Notes: a model not told the origin generated them from the letters alone. Positions 39,715 through 52,980 are shown, counted from the first letter of the stretch. The stretch: DNA of 64,000 bases from Plectrocnemia conspersa (GCA_009617715.1 VTFK01000207.1:372001-436000); one strand, 5' to 3'. Program-made: numbers and translations.

Positions 39715-39722
39715 GTGTATAG
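39715..39722. repeat. hAT target-site duplication, right copy
   Basis: GTGTATAG, identical to 36944-36951, immediately follows the right terminus of the element. Confidence 0.92.
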
Positions 39723-42700
39723 TAGTTGCGAAAATAATTTTGGGCTAATAAGCACTCCTAAAATATTATGATTCTCCCAAACTCAATTTGCCAGTTGCAA
39801 AACGTTTATTTGTTGTTCAGACCCAAACCTAACTTAAGCAAATCAACTTTAATTAACTGTAATTAACCTTTAGGCAAGGTTTATCTTGCAAATGTTTACA
39901 GTAAAGCGTATTTTTCAGTGAAGTTATATTTTTACTCGTACAATATAATTGAACTTACTGGTCTAGTTGAAATGTATCAAACAATTGATTTATAATATCA
40001 CTGGTCAAAATCAGTGAAACTGTATTTTTTCACTGCGCGGATGATCCTGTACACCTGTGTCGCCCTACAATTATTTCTTTTTGGTGGTGTTGTACACAAC
40101 TCTCAGATGACAACCACGACTTACGTCGCCTTTTTACACGTTTTACGGCTATCAAATGATAGGATAGAGCACATTATAATTTCACTATCACTTGTCAGAT
40201 AAATTATACTTTTGCTAGTATAAATTTATATCTACTAGTGTGAATGAATCATATTGTATAACAATATTATTTTTCGAATTCGCTAGCAATGAAAATTATA
40301 AAAAAAAACAATTTTTATTATAGTTATGTAATAAATTATGGTAAAAAATTTGTTTAAAACTAAATTTTTAATGGTAGCAAATGTGATATTATCCATTTGG
40401 TTGTTATTTTATATGATCGCAGTCATCTCATCGCTAAGCAATCTCAATCTACCCTCTTTTTTCGCTGGTAATAATCTATTGTAAACATATATATTGCTTA
40501 ATTTATTTATATAATACTTTATAGTTAAAATATTAAAGTAATTCTAAAAATTTTGAACTAAACAATAATTAAAAATTAGCTCAAATTTTGGTTAAAAAAT
40601 CTTTCAGTTATAATGACCTAATTCATATTATTTGTATAAGCGGTGAAACAGCGTTTCCTTAAAGGGCCATTTCTAATGTATATAAACTGTTAGTGGGCCG
40701 CTTGTTCCTATCCCTTATTTTAAAGGGATAAACCCAACCATTTACAATCGATCGTTTACATCTGAATAATGATGCTTTTAATTAAAATCGAATAAATTAC
40801 GCGATAAAGCTAATTTAAACCGTTCTCCTCTCGTAGAAGGGGAGATTCATGAGAGCCGATACAAATCTTGGGTCTTTATCTTCATTCGGCAAAACTTGGC
40901 CATTTACCGGACCGCCGCGGCAGGGCCAGGGCCGGAGCGGGCGAAGGGCCCGCAGTAAATATCACCGGGGGCCAAAATGGTCAGTGCGCGCAGTGGGGAA
41001 AACGCTTAGTTGACTTTGATGGATTATTTCCAATTAGGTGGACCCCCGGCCGGACTTTGTCGGGGAAATAGCGACGGGGTGGGTCAGGGAAAAGAGCGCG
41101 CCCCTCGAAAAACGACGCCCGGTGAACGAACACATGGCAGCGAGCGGAATTATTTACAATTTTAAACGATCCTCTCGTCGAGGGTGCCATTTGGGATGAT
41201 GAAGAGAAATGAACTCGTTTATTAGGCCAATCGGTTTTATAAGCGGCTACAAAAATGGGTCCATAAGGAGTGACCCAAACTTTTTTTATATGGTCAAGTC
41301 GATATTTAGGCCGGAATACACGCGCCGAATAATTTATACTGCTTGATCATTCACTGTTTGGTTTTAACAAATGGTAACATTTTTTTCTCTTTATCGTGTA
41401 ATATTTATGTTATTCCAACGACATAATAAAAATGGTGTAATCGACAAAATAACAATACGAAGTAGAATTTACAGATAACTAGATACATACAAAAGGAAAA
41501 AAATATCCTATATTAAGCACCGCTCCAATTCCCAAAAAAATTAAACAAAAAGTCGATAACAATTTAATATGTAAATACAAACGTATACATTCTTACTATT
41601 GCTATATCATATAATAATTTAGTTAGAAGCCCATATTTTTATAGTGTTAATGTGTCATAAAATTGAAGACATGCCTAGAATTTGGATTACAAACATGATG
41701 CTTATCTAAATGTTTAAGTTCAATTTAGATTTTATTAAGACCTTCGATTTTTTAATTATTATAATTTTACGGGAATTAGCTTTCTTGATAAAACATAATA
41801 TTTATGAATGAGAAAAGCTAAAGATTTAACTAAAGCTTAGATTTATAATGAATCTAAATTATATTGTAATGCAATACATATGAATAATTAAAATATGTGA
41901 TACAGTATTTTAATACTTTTAAATTGTCAGCGTTTAATAAAATATTGCTTGTTTTATAATTATTATCTGTTATTATATATTTTTATTAATAATTATATAT
42001 CTGTTATTATATATTTTTAGTTTTTTCGAATTTCAAATATATTCAATCGTCTCTAAAAAAAGTAAGACCCCTATTATGAATTCGTTACTCGTTGAAAGAT
42101 TGTCTCTCGTTTCGCGGATTGATATTTTTTCTTCGCTACTTTTTTTGTATATAGAAAAATTAGCACGTTCACCAATCAGCGAGACGGAATCGAAGAAAGA
42201 TCTTGGTTCTAGTTCCGTTTTTGCCCACCGAACAGAACCAAACCGGGCGGAAAATTTCTTAGCTAATAGAAGGGTTTTTGTCGGAGCAACGCTCAGCAGA
42301 ACGAAATGAATTGGCATTTAGCGGCTAAGCGCTTTCTCTCACACCATCCTCGGTTGAGATGTGGGTTTTTCTGTATTTGTTAGATCGATGGATACGTTAT
42401 AAGTACGCGCATGCTTCATTCCAGAATGTATATACAAGATGGAAAAAAATATTTAAGAACAAATCGCAGACTATGAGAGAGTGCTGATGAACCACATGCT
42501 GTGCGCAGAAGGGTTTTGTAATTACCGATAAGGCTTGTTCGCATTGCTGTCAATTATATAAAATGCTGTGCTGCAAAAACGTTGATGTATTATGAGACAA
42601 TAAAGAATTTAGCTGTAATTTAATTATATAAAAAACGTGGTTAAATTTATGTTTCAGCAATTTAACCATTTTGTATCATATGTATATTATAAGTGGGTCT

Positions 42701-43435
42701 TAAGCTTCGAATAGTATACAAATTTAATTTTTTTACGCATGGTAATTTTTTTATGAGTTGTCTGGTATAAGTGTCTGAATTTAAGCTTAACCAAACATCA
42801 GGAATAGCTTTAATAATTGTTAAGAAATGCCTTTTCTCGTATAAGACGTAACATATTTACTTTTTGTTTTTATCAAGTTAATATGTCTGTAGTTTGAGGC
42901 TAGAATAAAATAGTTGACGGTTTTCGGATCAGAAAAACTTTAGCGTAGTTAAAATAAACTTTTTTTAATAGTGCATAGCGTTTATTTTAATAATAACATA
43001 ATCCATTTTATACAAGAATTATCAGATTTCATCCCATTTTTCAATTGAATTCCCATCGTGTGCTATGTTTCAATATAACTTTTTCTACTATCCAATTAAA
43101 ATCAAATCTAACTTCGCGGCTACAAATTGTTAGATAGAAAATTTGTTTTGGCTCGCAATAATCCAGAACGTGTTTCGAATAACATCTAGTGTGTTTTAAT
43201 GAAATTGCTTTCATATTCCTATAATTGCAAGCTATACGTTACGACGCCATTATTTTTATTATTTGTAATATAAAATATTCTGTTTCATTGTTTATCGTTT
43301 GAATGACCTTAGAGTTAATGGTACAGGTAGTTGAACTGCCACACACTATTGAATTATATTTTATCAATATAAAATTAGATTTATATTACACTCAATATAA
43401 TTGTCTTAACGAAAGTCTAATAAATCAAAATCAGC
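39723..43435. other. Non-coding stretch with two GC-richer islands
   Basis: Islands lie at about 40660-41340 (very GC-rich around 40905-41110) and 42060-42420. Frames of 62-94 codons occur on both strands without domains. The rest is AT-rich; a short direct duplication (ATCTGTTATTATATATTTTTA, 34-bp period) lies at 41965-42020. Confidence 0.4.
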
Positions 43436-43439
43436 ATAA

Positions 43440-43620
43440 TGCTACAGCCTGAGGAGGGCTTTGGACTCTTCCAAGAATATTTTCTATTTTGCTCTATCCT
43501 TTAGTCACGGGGCGCCAGCCACTGATGCTAAGCCTTCGGAGAGCTTTTATTATACTATCCAGCCATCACAGTCGGATTTTGATTGTACTTCTCTTACCCT
43601 CAAGCCTATAAAAGGTTAGT
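43440..43620 (-). pseudogene. C-terminal fragment of an insect endonuclease-RT element
   Basis: One minus-strand register reads GKRSTIKIRL, stop, WLDSIIKALRRLSISGWRPV, then, after another stop, SKIENILGRVQSPPQA. This order (basic GR-type motif, WxDS, LRRL-I-GW, K-x2-NILG, terminal proline/glutamine) is familiar from the C-termini of insect non-LTR polyproteins. It has two stop codons within 60 codons and no remaining RT core. It is probably an old 5'-truncated insertion. Confidence 0.5.
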
Positions 43621-44020
43621 CGCTTCACGATTAATCCATACGAGACAAATGTCTATCTCACTTGAGACGTTCTATTTTAATAAACTGCTCCTGGTAATAT
43701 ACAATTTGTATTAACAAGTAGGCTTAAAAGTGTTTCGTAGAGTCGCAGAAGTACACGTCTCTTTCTGGAATCTTATATGGACGTGCTTTTCATAAACGCA
43801 TATAAAATATATAAAAAAAGGTAACACTAATAGATAGTGACAGGCGATCATATATCACATTACCTTCTTTTGATTATGCAAGTCGTCGTGGTCGTCTGGG
43901 AATATCAGTTTAGTATTTGAGAATGTATAAAAATTAAAGATTTACTTATTAAATATTTGAATATGTTTTCATTTGACCTACCCTTGTATTATACAAATAA
44001 TATTGATTATGCAATTCATT

Positions 44021-47014
44021 AAAAATATCGATACCAACCGCGATATGAATATTCTCAGTAACTTTTTATTATTCTCGCCAGCAAAAACTCGAGCTTAAAG
44101 CTTAACACGCGCGCTTACAACGTCAATTGCATAAAAAATACGCAAGAATTTAAAATAAAGGCTTCTATCGTCCCAAAATGAGTTTTTAAAACGAAAGGAT
44201 TCTTGGGCCGCGGGCGAGTAATTAAATCGGACCCGATTGAACGAAGGCTCCAAAGGGCGCCGAGCCCTTTAATAAGCGCGCCCTAAATATTCTGACGACT
44301 TTCCTTTCGATTCTTTAATTCTTATTTCTACCGCTTCCAAAAGAAAAATATCGAACCACGTACATAAATTTCACAAATCCGAACGTCGGAAAGTTCGGGT
44401 ATAAACAATTTGACACAAAAACACGATGGTTCTGGGAAAATTCTAACAGCTTACTTCTGATCTTTGTAGTCAAAGTGAATTAATATCTAGGATGAAGGTT
44501 AGTTACGTATCCATTAGGTATAACACGGGTTTATTGATTGTTCAACAGCGTCAATGTCAACCCAAGAGACTTTAGCCAAATTTAATTTTGTAATAACCTT
44601 TGCACGAAATTTACGGGACGCTTTGTAAGCAGTGCTATATTAAATTTGGGATTAAATTTCAGTATCGCATATTATATTAAATATTTACCGTTTTTTTATT
44701 TAACAATTGTTATTTCATCTAGTTTTGTATGAATAAATAAAAAAAGTATACTTTTGCTTTATATAAATTATTTAAAAGCAATGGTTCATAAATATTTATT
44801 TATTTTTATTAAAAAAAGTTATTGCTATTGGTATATACAATATTTTTGACCGTTTTGGTGTGTTAATAAGTATTCATAAATATTTTCTTAATAAATTTTT
44901 ATTTTATTTAAAATCAGTATTTTAATTTCTGATAAAATGGAAGTCGTTAATGAGTTTTCGTTAGTTTATCATAACGTAATATAATAAAATATTTTGCAAC
45001 CAAAATGTACAAACATGAATAATATTATATCATACGTCTTTATTTAATGTAATTGCGAAAGTTGACAAATTTTGAATGAATTAGCTTTTTATTATTACTT
45101 AAGTTTTTTATTAAAACTCAAGCTTTATATCATATTTTATTTATTTGATAATTTTACATATAAATATTAATTGTTTATAAAAACAAATCTCTGTTTGACA
45201 ACATTATAAATAATAGTAAGTTTATAATTTTTAATATTTACCTTCAAAACGTTATTAGATTAATATCATAAAAATACTAAATTAAATAGAACATGTGTTA
45301 ATTTATTTTACTGCATATTTGCATAAACGTATACATAATATATTTAAAAGTAAATTTGCATTTGTGACATTTGCGTTGAATAAATGTATATTACTTATTC
45401 AAATAATAAAATAAATCAAACAACAACTAAGTTTAAATGGTATTTATTAATGAATATTTAACTTAATGTGTTATAAATATGTTTATTATATATTTCTTCG
45501 GTTATTTATTCAAATTTAAATTATAAAATAAGGATAAACTGTAAATATTGAACTATTAGTTGTCCCACCAAAGATTAAAATTAATGTTATAAAAACGTGT
45601 AATTATTTATCGTTATTGCGAGTGTTTCTAAGTTATTATTATATTATTTAACTTGTTTCTAGGTTAATTTAATAATTATTGTTGTTTGAAGTTGTGAATT
45701 TCGCACATTCCAACACACATTAACTATTAACATATACGCGGGGCGCAACACTAAATTTTAATAAAACACTATTTCGCAATATAAATTCCACTCTTGTCGT
45801 TTCTTTGTGCACAAGAAATAGTTGGAGAAAAATAAAGGTAGCAGCGTAATAATGGTGTGATGTAATTATAATTTCAAGATTGCGTCACTTGTGCTATAAA
45901 TAAAATGATTGATTAACTTAATAGCTAGTTTTTTGAAGTGTGTTAAAAATTTCATCTATGTATGTGTACATAAGTAGATTTTTGAAATGCAAAAATACAT
46001 TTATTTACTTAGATCTTAGTGATATAGTAATATTGAATAAAGGTCAGTAAGTTATGTATAAAATTTTAAAAGATTTGCTATAACAAATCAACAATAACTA
46101 AAAAATTAAATCTGCATAATAAGATTTTGACATGTCTACAAATAGCTGTTTAAAATAATTGAAATATATAAAGTATAAGTTACAAGAAAATAAGCAAAAT
46201 TAGGAAAAATTTATCATCATATGAATAAATCAGTAATTTGAGTTCTTAAAAAATACATTATAAATTTATACATATGATAAAGACTTGAAAGCTTAGCTTT
46301 CTATTGATTTAATGTGCACAATATAATCTATTATATCTGAGCATTTAAAATAAATCTTAATTTTTTAATCAAATGTCTTGATATCAAATGATAACATTTT
46401 GCTATGCGGGACTCCCGTTAGTGTATTTTTTATTATTTAAAATGTTAAAGTTTAGTTGTTGAGGATGTTAAATCAGTCCGCCTTCATTCTAGCTACACGT
46501 CTTTGTTGGTAAATATTAACTTAAAATCATTTTTTTACATATGATATTTAGTTACTATTGATCGATACTAGTTCACAGTTATCTATAGAATCATATTGAA
46601 TATGTAAAACACGTGTAAAAACATTCACATACACCCCACTTAAATTTGATTTCAATCTTAAACGTAGTTCCAGTTCAAATATGAAAGGGACCGAAAGCTC
46701 TTCGGCACGGGGTTGGAATCCCGCGGGTGAAATTTCCGAATCGTCCCTCACCTGCCCCCCGGCGTAAATATATAATATAAACCCGGCCGTTAGCTGGTAG
46801 TTGGTGTTAAGAAATCGCACTTAATAATTTTATTGCCATATATAGGGATCGTTGTAAATTGAGCCGTAGGTTAAGAGGGGTGCCATAAACTCGGCGCCCC
46901 GAAGGTGAGAGCTTCCCTACCAGCGGCTCTACGGATTAGCATATAGTTAATTGCCCCTTAACGTTTAACTACCGCTTAGTTTGGCTAAGATAAAATATAA
47001 CCGAGCCCCGGCTG
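44021..47014 (+). repeat. Duplicated block, copy A (uninterrupted)
   Basis: This ~3.0-kb block recurs in the same orientation at 51366-52980 and 62631-64000. Both start at AAAAATATCGATACCAACCG. Long runs are identical (for example around 44440-44690 against 51780-52030), with scattered substitutions and small indels, including about 25 bp present here near 45000 and absent in copy B. It is non-coding by all evidence and includes two GC-richer segments (44180-44300 and 46660-47014). Copy A ends at or beyond 47014; the true end is unknown because copy B runs off the window. Confidence 0.92.
45650..45658. other. Unoccupied target site of the Jockey insertion
   Basis: AACTTGTTT occurs once here in continuous flanking sequence. 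In copy B the same 9 bp is present on both sides of the inserted retrotransposon (52972-52980 and 62631-62639). Confidence 0.9.
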
Positions 47015-48960
47015 CTGGGGCCCTTCATCTTCGGCGGCCGCAAGGCTCTCCGCTTCCTTTTAGGTTTAAATTAAACCTTTAAAACATCATTGTACATTTA
47101 TCGTCCATAAGTGGATTATGCCAGTCCATAGTTTTGAACTCGGATGCAGGGGTCGCCAGCTTGCGGAAGGAGCTCGTTAAAAGTCGCGATGGTTTTAGAG
47201 ACGTACTTACCTATCCACTTTCTCTTCGTGTACATTTTTTGTTATGGAATTGTTCTCTCTCTCTCTTTCTTTTTCTCGATTCAAACAATTTTATATATTT
47301 AGCGTCGTAAAAATTGTGCGCCGGAAACTATGAATTTTAGGGGTTGAAAGTTTTGGTAGTTGAATAAATAAATTGCTCTATGGTTAACTTATCGTTAAAA
47401 TTAACATAGCATCTATTTTTTTTAGCTATTGGAAAATATGTAATTGTGTTACTTTGTTTCACGATAAGCAAAAACCAAAAAAGTTTTAAAATATGATATT
47501 TTAACCGATTGGGCTAAAAAATTCCATGCACATAGCGTATTTGAAATTAAATATACAACGCAAGTTTTTTTTGTTGGTTCAAAACACTACTACCTTGACT
47601 AGGAACTACAATACATAACATGCGCTTGTAGTATATTATAAAGTATATTTTACTTTTGTGCGAAGAGAGAAAATTCATTACAAATTTAATTAGGTTTATG
47701 GCAAAACATGTGACGTTCATCACATCGGTATAAAAAAATAGGTTAGAGATCATTTAATGTTTAAGTACTTGAAAAAATTTAGAAAAAATATATTTTACGT
47801 TAAACCAAAGAATTATGATTGTTCCGGTTCCGTTGTTCATGTTCCAACGAAATAAGATAATAGGCGCGACACTAACATTAACTCATTGAATGTATTAATT
47901 ATTTAAAAAATAAATTTAGAAGTTTTAAAGCTACAAGGTTTTTTAAAGTCTTAAAGTAAGTTGTTTCTTTATTAAAAATTTTAGAGCAATTCTTTTACTT
48001 TTAGTTAATCGGCACGCAATTAAAAAATAGGTATCTATTCGAGAGTTAAGATATTGATATTCCTCGAAAGTATACACTGTTGTATATATGTATATGTTTT
48101 TAGTATCCTTTTGTCAATTAGGTCACCATCAATATATTAGGGCTTTTAATTATTTCCCCTAGCAGATGTACATAAGACCTTTGCGTTTGCAATAATATCT
48201 AATTGAATTTGCAACTATGTCTTCATCGATGTTTTCAGAAAGGGAGGATTTGTATATATGTATTTGCTATAATATATAAAATGAATAAGGATCATATGTA
48301 TGAGTATATTTACTCCATTGCATACATTGAATAAAAAAAAACTGGTATATTATCTATTTGTCTGTCTATATGTTTGTCACAAAGCTTTATATCCATGATG
48401 GGAAAAATTGAACAATGTTGTTAAATTTATACAAATCTATGCTATATCCCAAATTAATTTTATTTCAATCTACAGAGAAATTAAAAAAACTTTTATAAGA
48501 ACGTAAACATTCTTATATTATACTAGACAAAAATAGAAAATAATAATTGGCGGCTGTAAAAATATGCCGCAGAAACTTAATTTTATTTGGAATTAATTTT
48601 CGTCAGTATTTTATCGAGAACGTTCATTAAAGTTACTTAAGACTCTTCTTTATCTAAACCCTGGTTTGGGGCTAAGACGTCCAAATTTAGAATGTAACTG
48701 GATCGCTGAAAACGGCCGGATTAAAAGACGCAAACTACGGGATCAATGCGTACAAACATCCTGACGCATAGAAAGAACACTTTTTTGCCTTATTTTTATT
48801 TAAACTATTGAAAAAATAACAATATTTTTTATCTGTGATTTGTATTATAATTTTCTTATAAATAATGCATTATATTTATATTTTCTTTCGATTTTAAGGC
48901 CAAAAATGTGTGACTTTTCAGCCAAAATATATGCTGGAAAAGGCTAATAATAATTTTATT
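47015..48960. other. GC-richer start, then AT-rich non-coding
   Basis: The GC-richer segment beginning in copy A continues to about 47220 (for example TTCGGCGGCCGCAAGG). A CT-rich tract lies at 47251-47277. The remainder is AT-rich without supported genes. Confidence 0.45.
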
Positions 48961-48978
48961 TTATAAAACAAATATGAA

Positions 48979-49206
48979 TTACCATATATAAAAAAAAAAG
49001 CTAGCTCTCACTAATTGGTGGTCGAATTGTCGACAGGTCATGGAAATCGGAATGTCAAGTTCAATTACTGTATTGCCCTTTAAAAGTGATCGGTCAGAAC
49101 TCCAGTGATCGGTAACCAAGTCGTTAACTAAGGAATAGAGCAATAGCGCAGGGTAAATGGCATTATCTAATGCACATTCTTCCAAACAAAGAGGTTTTTC
49201 TAGCAA
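48979..49206 (-). other. Open frame of unclear status
   Basis: A 75-codon minus-strand frame has balanced composition (for example NDLVTDHWSSDRSLLKGNTV) and is not obviously AT-driven. No domain is recognised. It lies next to and partly inside the dispersed repeat at 49080-49370, which suggests a mobile-element remnant instead of a host exon. Confidence 0.2.
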
Positions 49207-49370
49207 TTTTATATGTGATTAATGTCTCGACGGATATGTTAATGGATCGTAATTTATTTATAATTATTAACGCAATTGTTTAGTCTTGAGATCTCTCCTT
49301 TGTTATTACCCTTGTTTTTAAGACGTGTTATTTCTCTTTTCGCTTGTTTAAAATGATGATGGTCGAAATG
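49080..49370 (+). repeat. Dispersed repeat, copy 2 (partner at 28640-28940)
   Basis: It shares the AATTATTAACGCAATTGTTT...TTGAGATCTCTCC core with the copy at about 28855 and weaker similarity on both sides. Copies are in the same orientation and clearly diverged. Confidence 0.5.
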
Positions 49371-49679
49371 GCAGTTAGAATAAAATAGTCTAAATTATAA
49401 AAAAAAATGGACGTGATTGAAATCTCTACATATTAAAATGTGTACTTTCGTAATTTTAGTGATAAATAAAACAATAGTACTAATAAATTCCCAATTTTCT
49501 TTTAATCATACATTTATTTATTTATTTATTTTATTAATTTATTCAGCTTAATAGCTAATCTTTACATCTAACAAATTTAGTAAACATATATAAAAATATA
49601 TAAAAAATACATAACAGAAAGAAAAAATGAAAATATACAATAATAAAGTCTTAATATTATAATTTATTTCTATATGTAC

Positions 49680-50490
49680 GAAGGTGTTTTTATATTCCAT
49701 TTATGAAACCCGTTATATTTTTTTTGTTGTTTCCTGGATTTCCTCTTTTGAAAGACTATTATATAAATCAAAACCTCCGTACATAATTCCCCCCCTAGCC
49801 GTACTTCGTTTTCTTATACTTAATTTTCTTTTTAAATTTTCTATTTCTAGTATTATATTTATGTACATCTTTATTTCTTATTAAATACTTATTAAAATAT
49901 TTTGGTAATATATTATTTTCTAACTTATATATAAATACTAAAACATTCATACTCAATATTTCTTAAACATTCAACCATTCTAATCAATCAATCATACTTT
50001 TACAATTAGTTAATCTATTTTTATTTAAAATTACTCTCATTGCCCTATTTTGTAATTTTTTTGCAACATTTGTTTATATAATTTATTTAACATATTTAAT
50101 AGTGTTGCACAATAATTAAAATGGGGCAATATTATACTATTGTAAATTATTTTTTTGTATTTATACTTAATATATTTTTTAATCTAGATAATAAACCTAT
50201 TTTTCTACTAATTTTTTTAATATGTAATTACAATGTTCTTTAAAATTTAATTTTGTATCAACAATTACTCCTAAATATTTTATATTATCCACCATTTTTA
50301 TACTAGAGTTATTTATTACCATTTTGGTACTATTATCTAACACATTTTTATAATTAATAAACATACATTTAGTTTTATTCTCATTTAATTTAAGTACATT
50401 ATTCTTTAACCATATTTCTAATATACTTAATATATATATTTTTTTATATATATATATATTTTTTCCATAACATATATATATATTTTTCAT
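49680..50490 (-). pseudogene. Non-LTR retrotransposon relic (RT C-terminal part)
   Basis: The best frame (50197-50490, minus) reads WLKNNVLKLNENKTKCMFIN and then NIKYLGVIVDTKLNFKEHCN, the segment after the catalytic core in CR1/Jockey-type reverse transcriptases (KLN-KTK and YLGV-D). Further along the minus strand, broken frames read KIGLLSRLKNILS and later KENN/ILP-like and KEIQET-like words down to about 49680, consistent with the C-terminal domain. The extreme 3' part is rich in ATTT repeats (49510-49535). Many stops; the 5' end is lost in the AT tract at 50430-50640. Confidence 0.72.
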
Positions 50491-50635
50491 ACATATATAT
50501 ATTATATATATTTAATATATATATTTATATATATATATATTTATGAAAATATATAATATATATATATATTTTTAATATATATATATTTTCTTAATATATA
50601 TATATTTTTCATACATATATATATTTTTTTAATTG
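50410..50635. repeat. TA-rich microsatellite tract
   Basis: Repeated ATATATAT blocks are separated by TTTT, with GAAAAATAT-type interruptions. It abuts the RT relic and probably expanded within or beside its AT-rich sequence. Confidence 0.85.
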
Positions 50636-51365
50636 AACTATGACTGCAGAGAAGCTAGGCAATCATTTTTAAAACGATTTTTATGTAAAATATTTTGAAA
50701 GTCTTATTTTTTTAAACTTGTTTTTTGATCAAATATTTAATAAACCAAAAATTTAAGATTATTTTAAATTTGATGACTTTTGATTTTTTGTATAAAATAA
50801 AATAGCCACGGTAAAATAATAACACATGCTTTATGCATTATTCTATTTTTATTTTTGTACCAAGAATAAAGATTTTTTTATCTTTATACCGTGAAGATTT
50901 ACGCACATATTTATAAATCTTCGATCGTATAAGCCGTTCCAAAATTAAAGGTACGACATCGCAAGAATATGAGGTAAGAATGAAAAAAAGAAGCGAACGA
51001 ACAGAAAACCCGAGAGGATAATTTTGTCTCAATAGGCTTCGAGATGAACGCGGTACCGTTGCGGAAAAAAACGGATCTATCACTTGAAAAGGAAAGAACC
51101 GGATTTTTTTTTACATCCGACCCTGGAGTTATGTGGTGCGTTTCTTTCTTTTTTTTTTTTCTTTCGTGGATGTGAACAGAAAAAAAAAGAAAAAGCCCCG
51201 CTAGAAACAAAAGGCGTTCAGTCGTATAAACGTCGTCCGAGGGTGCCTTGATAATTTATTAATATGTAAGATTACGTTGTTTTACGTTGGCTGCAGAATG
51301 TTCTTTTTTTTTATTCAATGCTTTCGCAAATTAGTGCTGCGTACCTTTGGTATTTATACATTTTT
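50636..51365. other. Non-coding stretch with a GC-richer island
   Basis: AT-rich up to about 50880, then a more balanced island at 50880-51250 (with CGATCGTATAAGCCG and CCCGAGAGGATAATT). Overlapping domain-free frames run on the minus strand. No gene is supported. Confidence 0.4.
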
Positions 51366-52980
51366 AAAAAATATCGATACCAACCGCGATATGAATATTC
51401 TCAGTAACGTTTTATTATTCTCGCCAGCAAAAACTCGAGCTTAAAGCTTAACACGCGCTTACAACGTCAATTGCATAAAAAAATACGCAAGAATTTAAAA
51501 TAAAGGCTTCTATCGTCCCAAAATGAGTTTTTAAAACGAAAGGATTCTTGGGCCGCGGGCGAGTAATTAAATCGGACCCGATTGAACGAAGGCTCCAAAG
51601 GGCGCCGAGCCCTTTAATAAGCGCGCCCTAAATATATTCTGACGACTTTCCTTCGATTCTTTTAATTCTTATTTCTACCGCTTCCAAAAAAAAAAAATAT
51701 CGAACCACGTACATAATTTCAATAAAATCCGAACGTCGGAAAGTTCGGGTATAAACAATTTGACACAATAACATGATGGTTCTGGGAAAATTCTAACAGC
51801 TTACTTCTGATCTTTGTAGTCAAAGTGAATTAATATCTAGGATGAAGGTTAGTTACGTATCCATTAGGTATAACACGGGTTTATTGATTGTTCAACAGCG
51901 TCAATGTCAACCCAAGAGACTTTAGCCAAATTTAATTTTGTAATAACCTTTGCACGAAATTTACGGGACGCTTTGTAAGCAGTGCTATATTAAATTTGGG
52001 ATTAAATTTCAGTATCGCATATTATATTAAATATTTACCGTTTTTTTATTTAACAATTGTTATTTCATCTAGTTTTGTATGAATGAATAAAAAAACGTAT
52101 ACTATTGGTTTATATAAATTATTCAAAAGCAATGGTTCATAAATATTTATTTATTTTTATTAAAAAAAGTTATTGCTATTGCTATATATTTTTGACTGTT
52201 TTGGTGTGTTAATAAGTATTCATAAATATTTTCTTAATAAATTTTTATTTTATTTAAAATCAGTATTTTAATTTCTAATAAAATGGAAGTCGTTAATGAG
52301 TTTCCGTTAATTTATCATAACGTAATATAATAAAATATTTTAATATTATATCATACGTCTTTATTTAATGTAATTGCGAAAGTTGACAAATTTTGAATGA
52401 ATTAGCTTTTTATTATTACTTAAGTTTATTATTAAAACTCAAGCTTTATATCATATTTTATTTATTTGATAATTTTACATATAAATATTAATTGTTTATA
52501 AAAACAAATCTCTGTTTGACAACATTATAAATAATAGTAAGTTTATCATTTTTAATATTTACCTTCAAAACGTTATTAGATTAATATCATAAAAATACTA
52601 AATTAAATAGAACATGTGTTAATTTATTTTACTGCATATTTGCATAAACGTATACATAATATATTTAAAAGTAAATTTGCATTTGTGACATTTGCGTTGA
52701 ATAAATGTATATTACTTATTCAAATAATAAAATAAATCAAACAACAACTAAGTTTAAATGGTATTTATTAATGAATATTTAACTTAATGTGTTATAAATA
52801 TGTTTATTATATATTTCTTCGGTTATTTATTCAAATTTATGTTACAAAATAAGGAATTACTGTAAATATTATATTATTAGTTGTCCCGCCAAAGATTAAA
52901 ATTAATGTTATAAAAAGGTGTAATTATTTATCGTTATTACGAGTGTTTCTAAGTTATTATTATATTATTTTAACTTGTTT
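51366..52980 (+). repeat. Duplicated block, copy B, left part
   Basis: It corresponds to copy A 44021-45658 in the same orientation. It stops exactly at AACTTGTTT (52972-52980), where foreign GC-rich sequence begins, and the block resumes at 62631. Compared with copy A it has scattered substitutions and indels, including a deletion of about 25 bp near 52340. Confidence 0.92.
52972..52980. repeat. Jockey target-site duplication, left copy
   Basis: AACTTGTTT, identical to 62631-62639 and present once in copy A (45650-45658). Confidence 0.9.

Noticed and set aside
42033..42317. Frames of 77 and 94 residues on opposite strands
   Set aside because: Both strands being open over the same interval suggests scarcity of stop words; neither has recognisable features.
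8515..43620. Shared word TATAAAAGGTTAGTCG at about 8517 and 43606
   Set aside because: Sixteen shared bases without extended flanking similarity can occur by chance in AT-rich DNA of this length.
46548..46820. 90-residue frame, also present at 63531-63803
   Set aside because: It is repeated only because the block is duplicated. The copies differ by frame-changing indels near the N-terminus, and no domain is visible.
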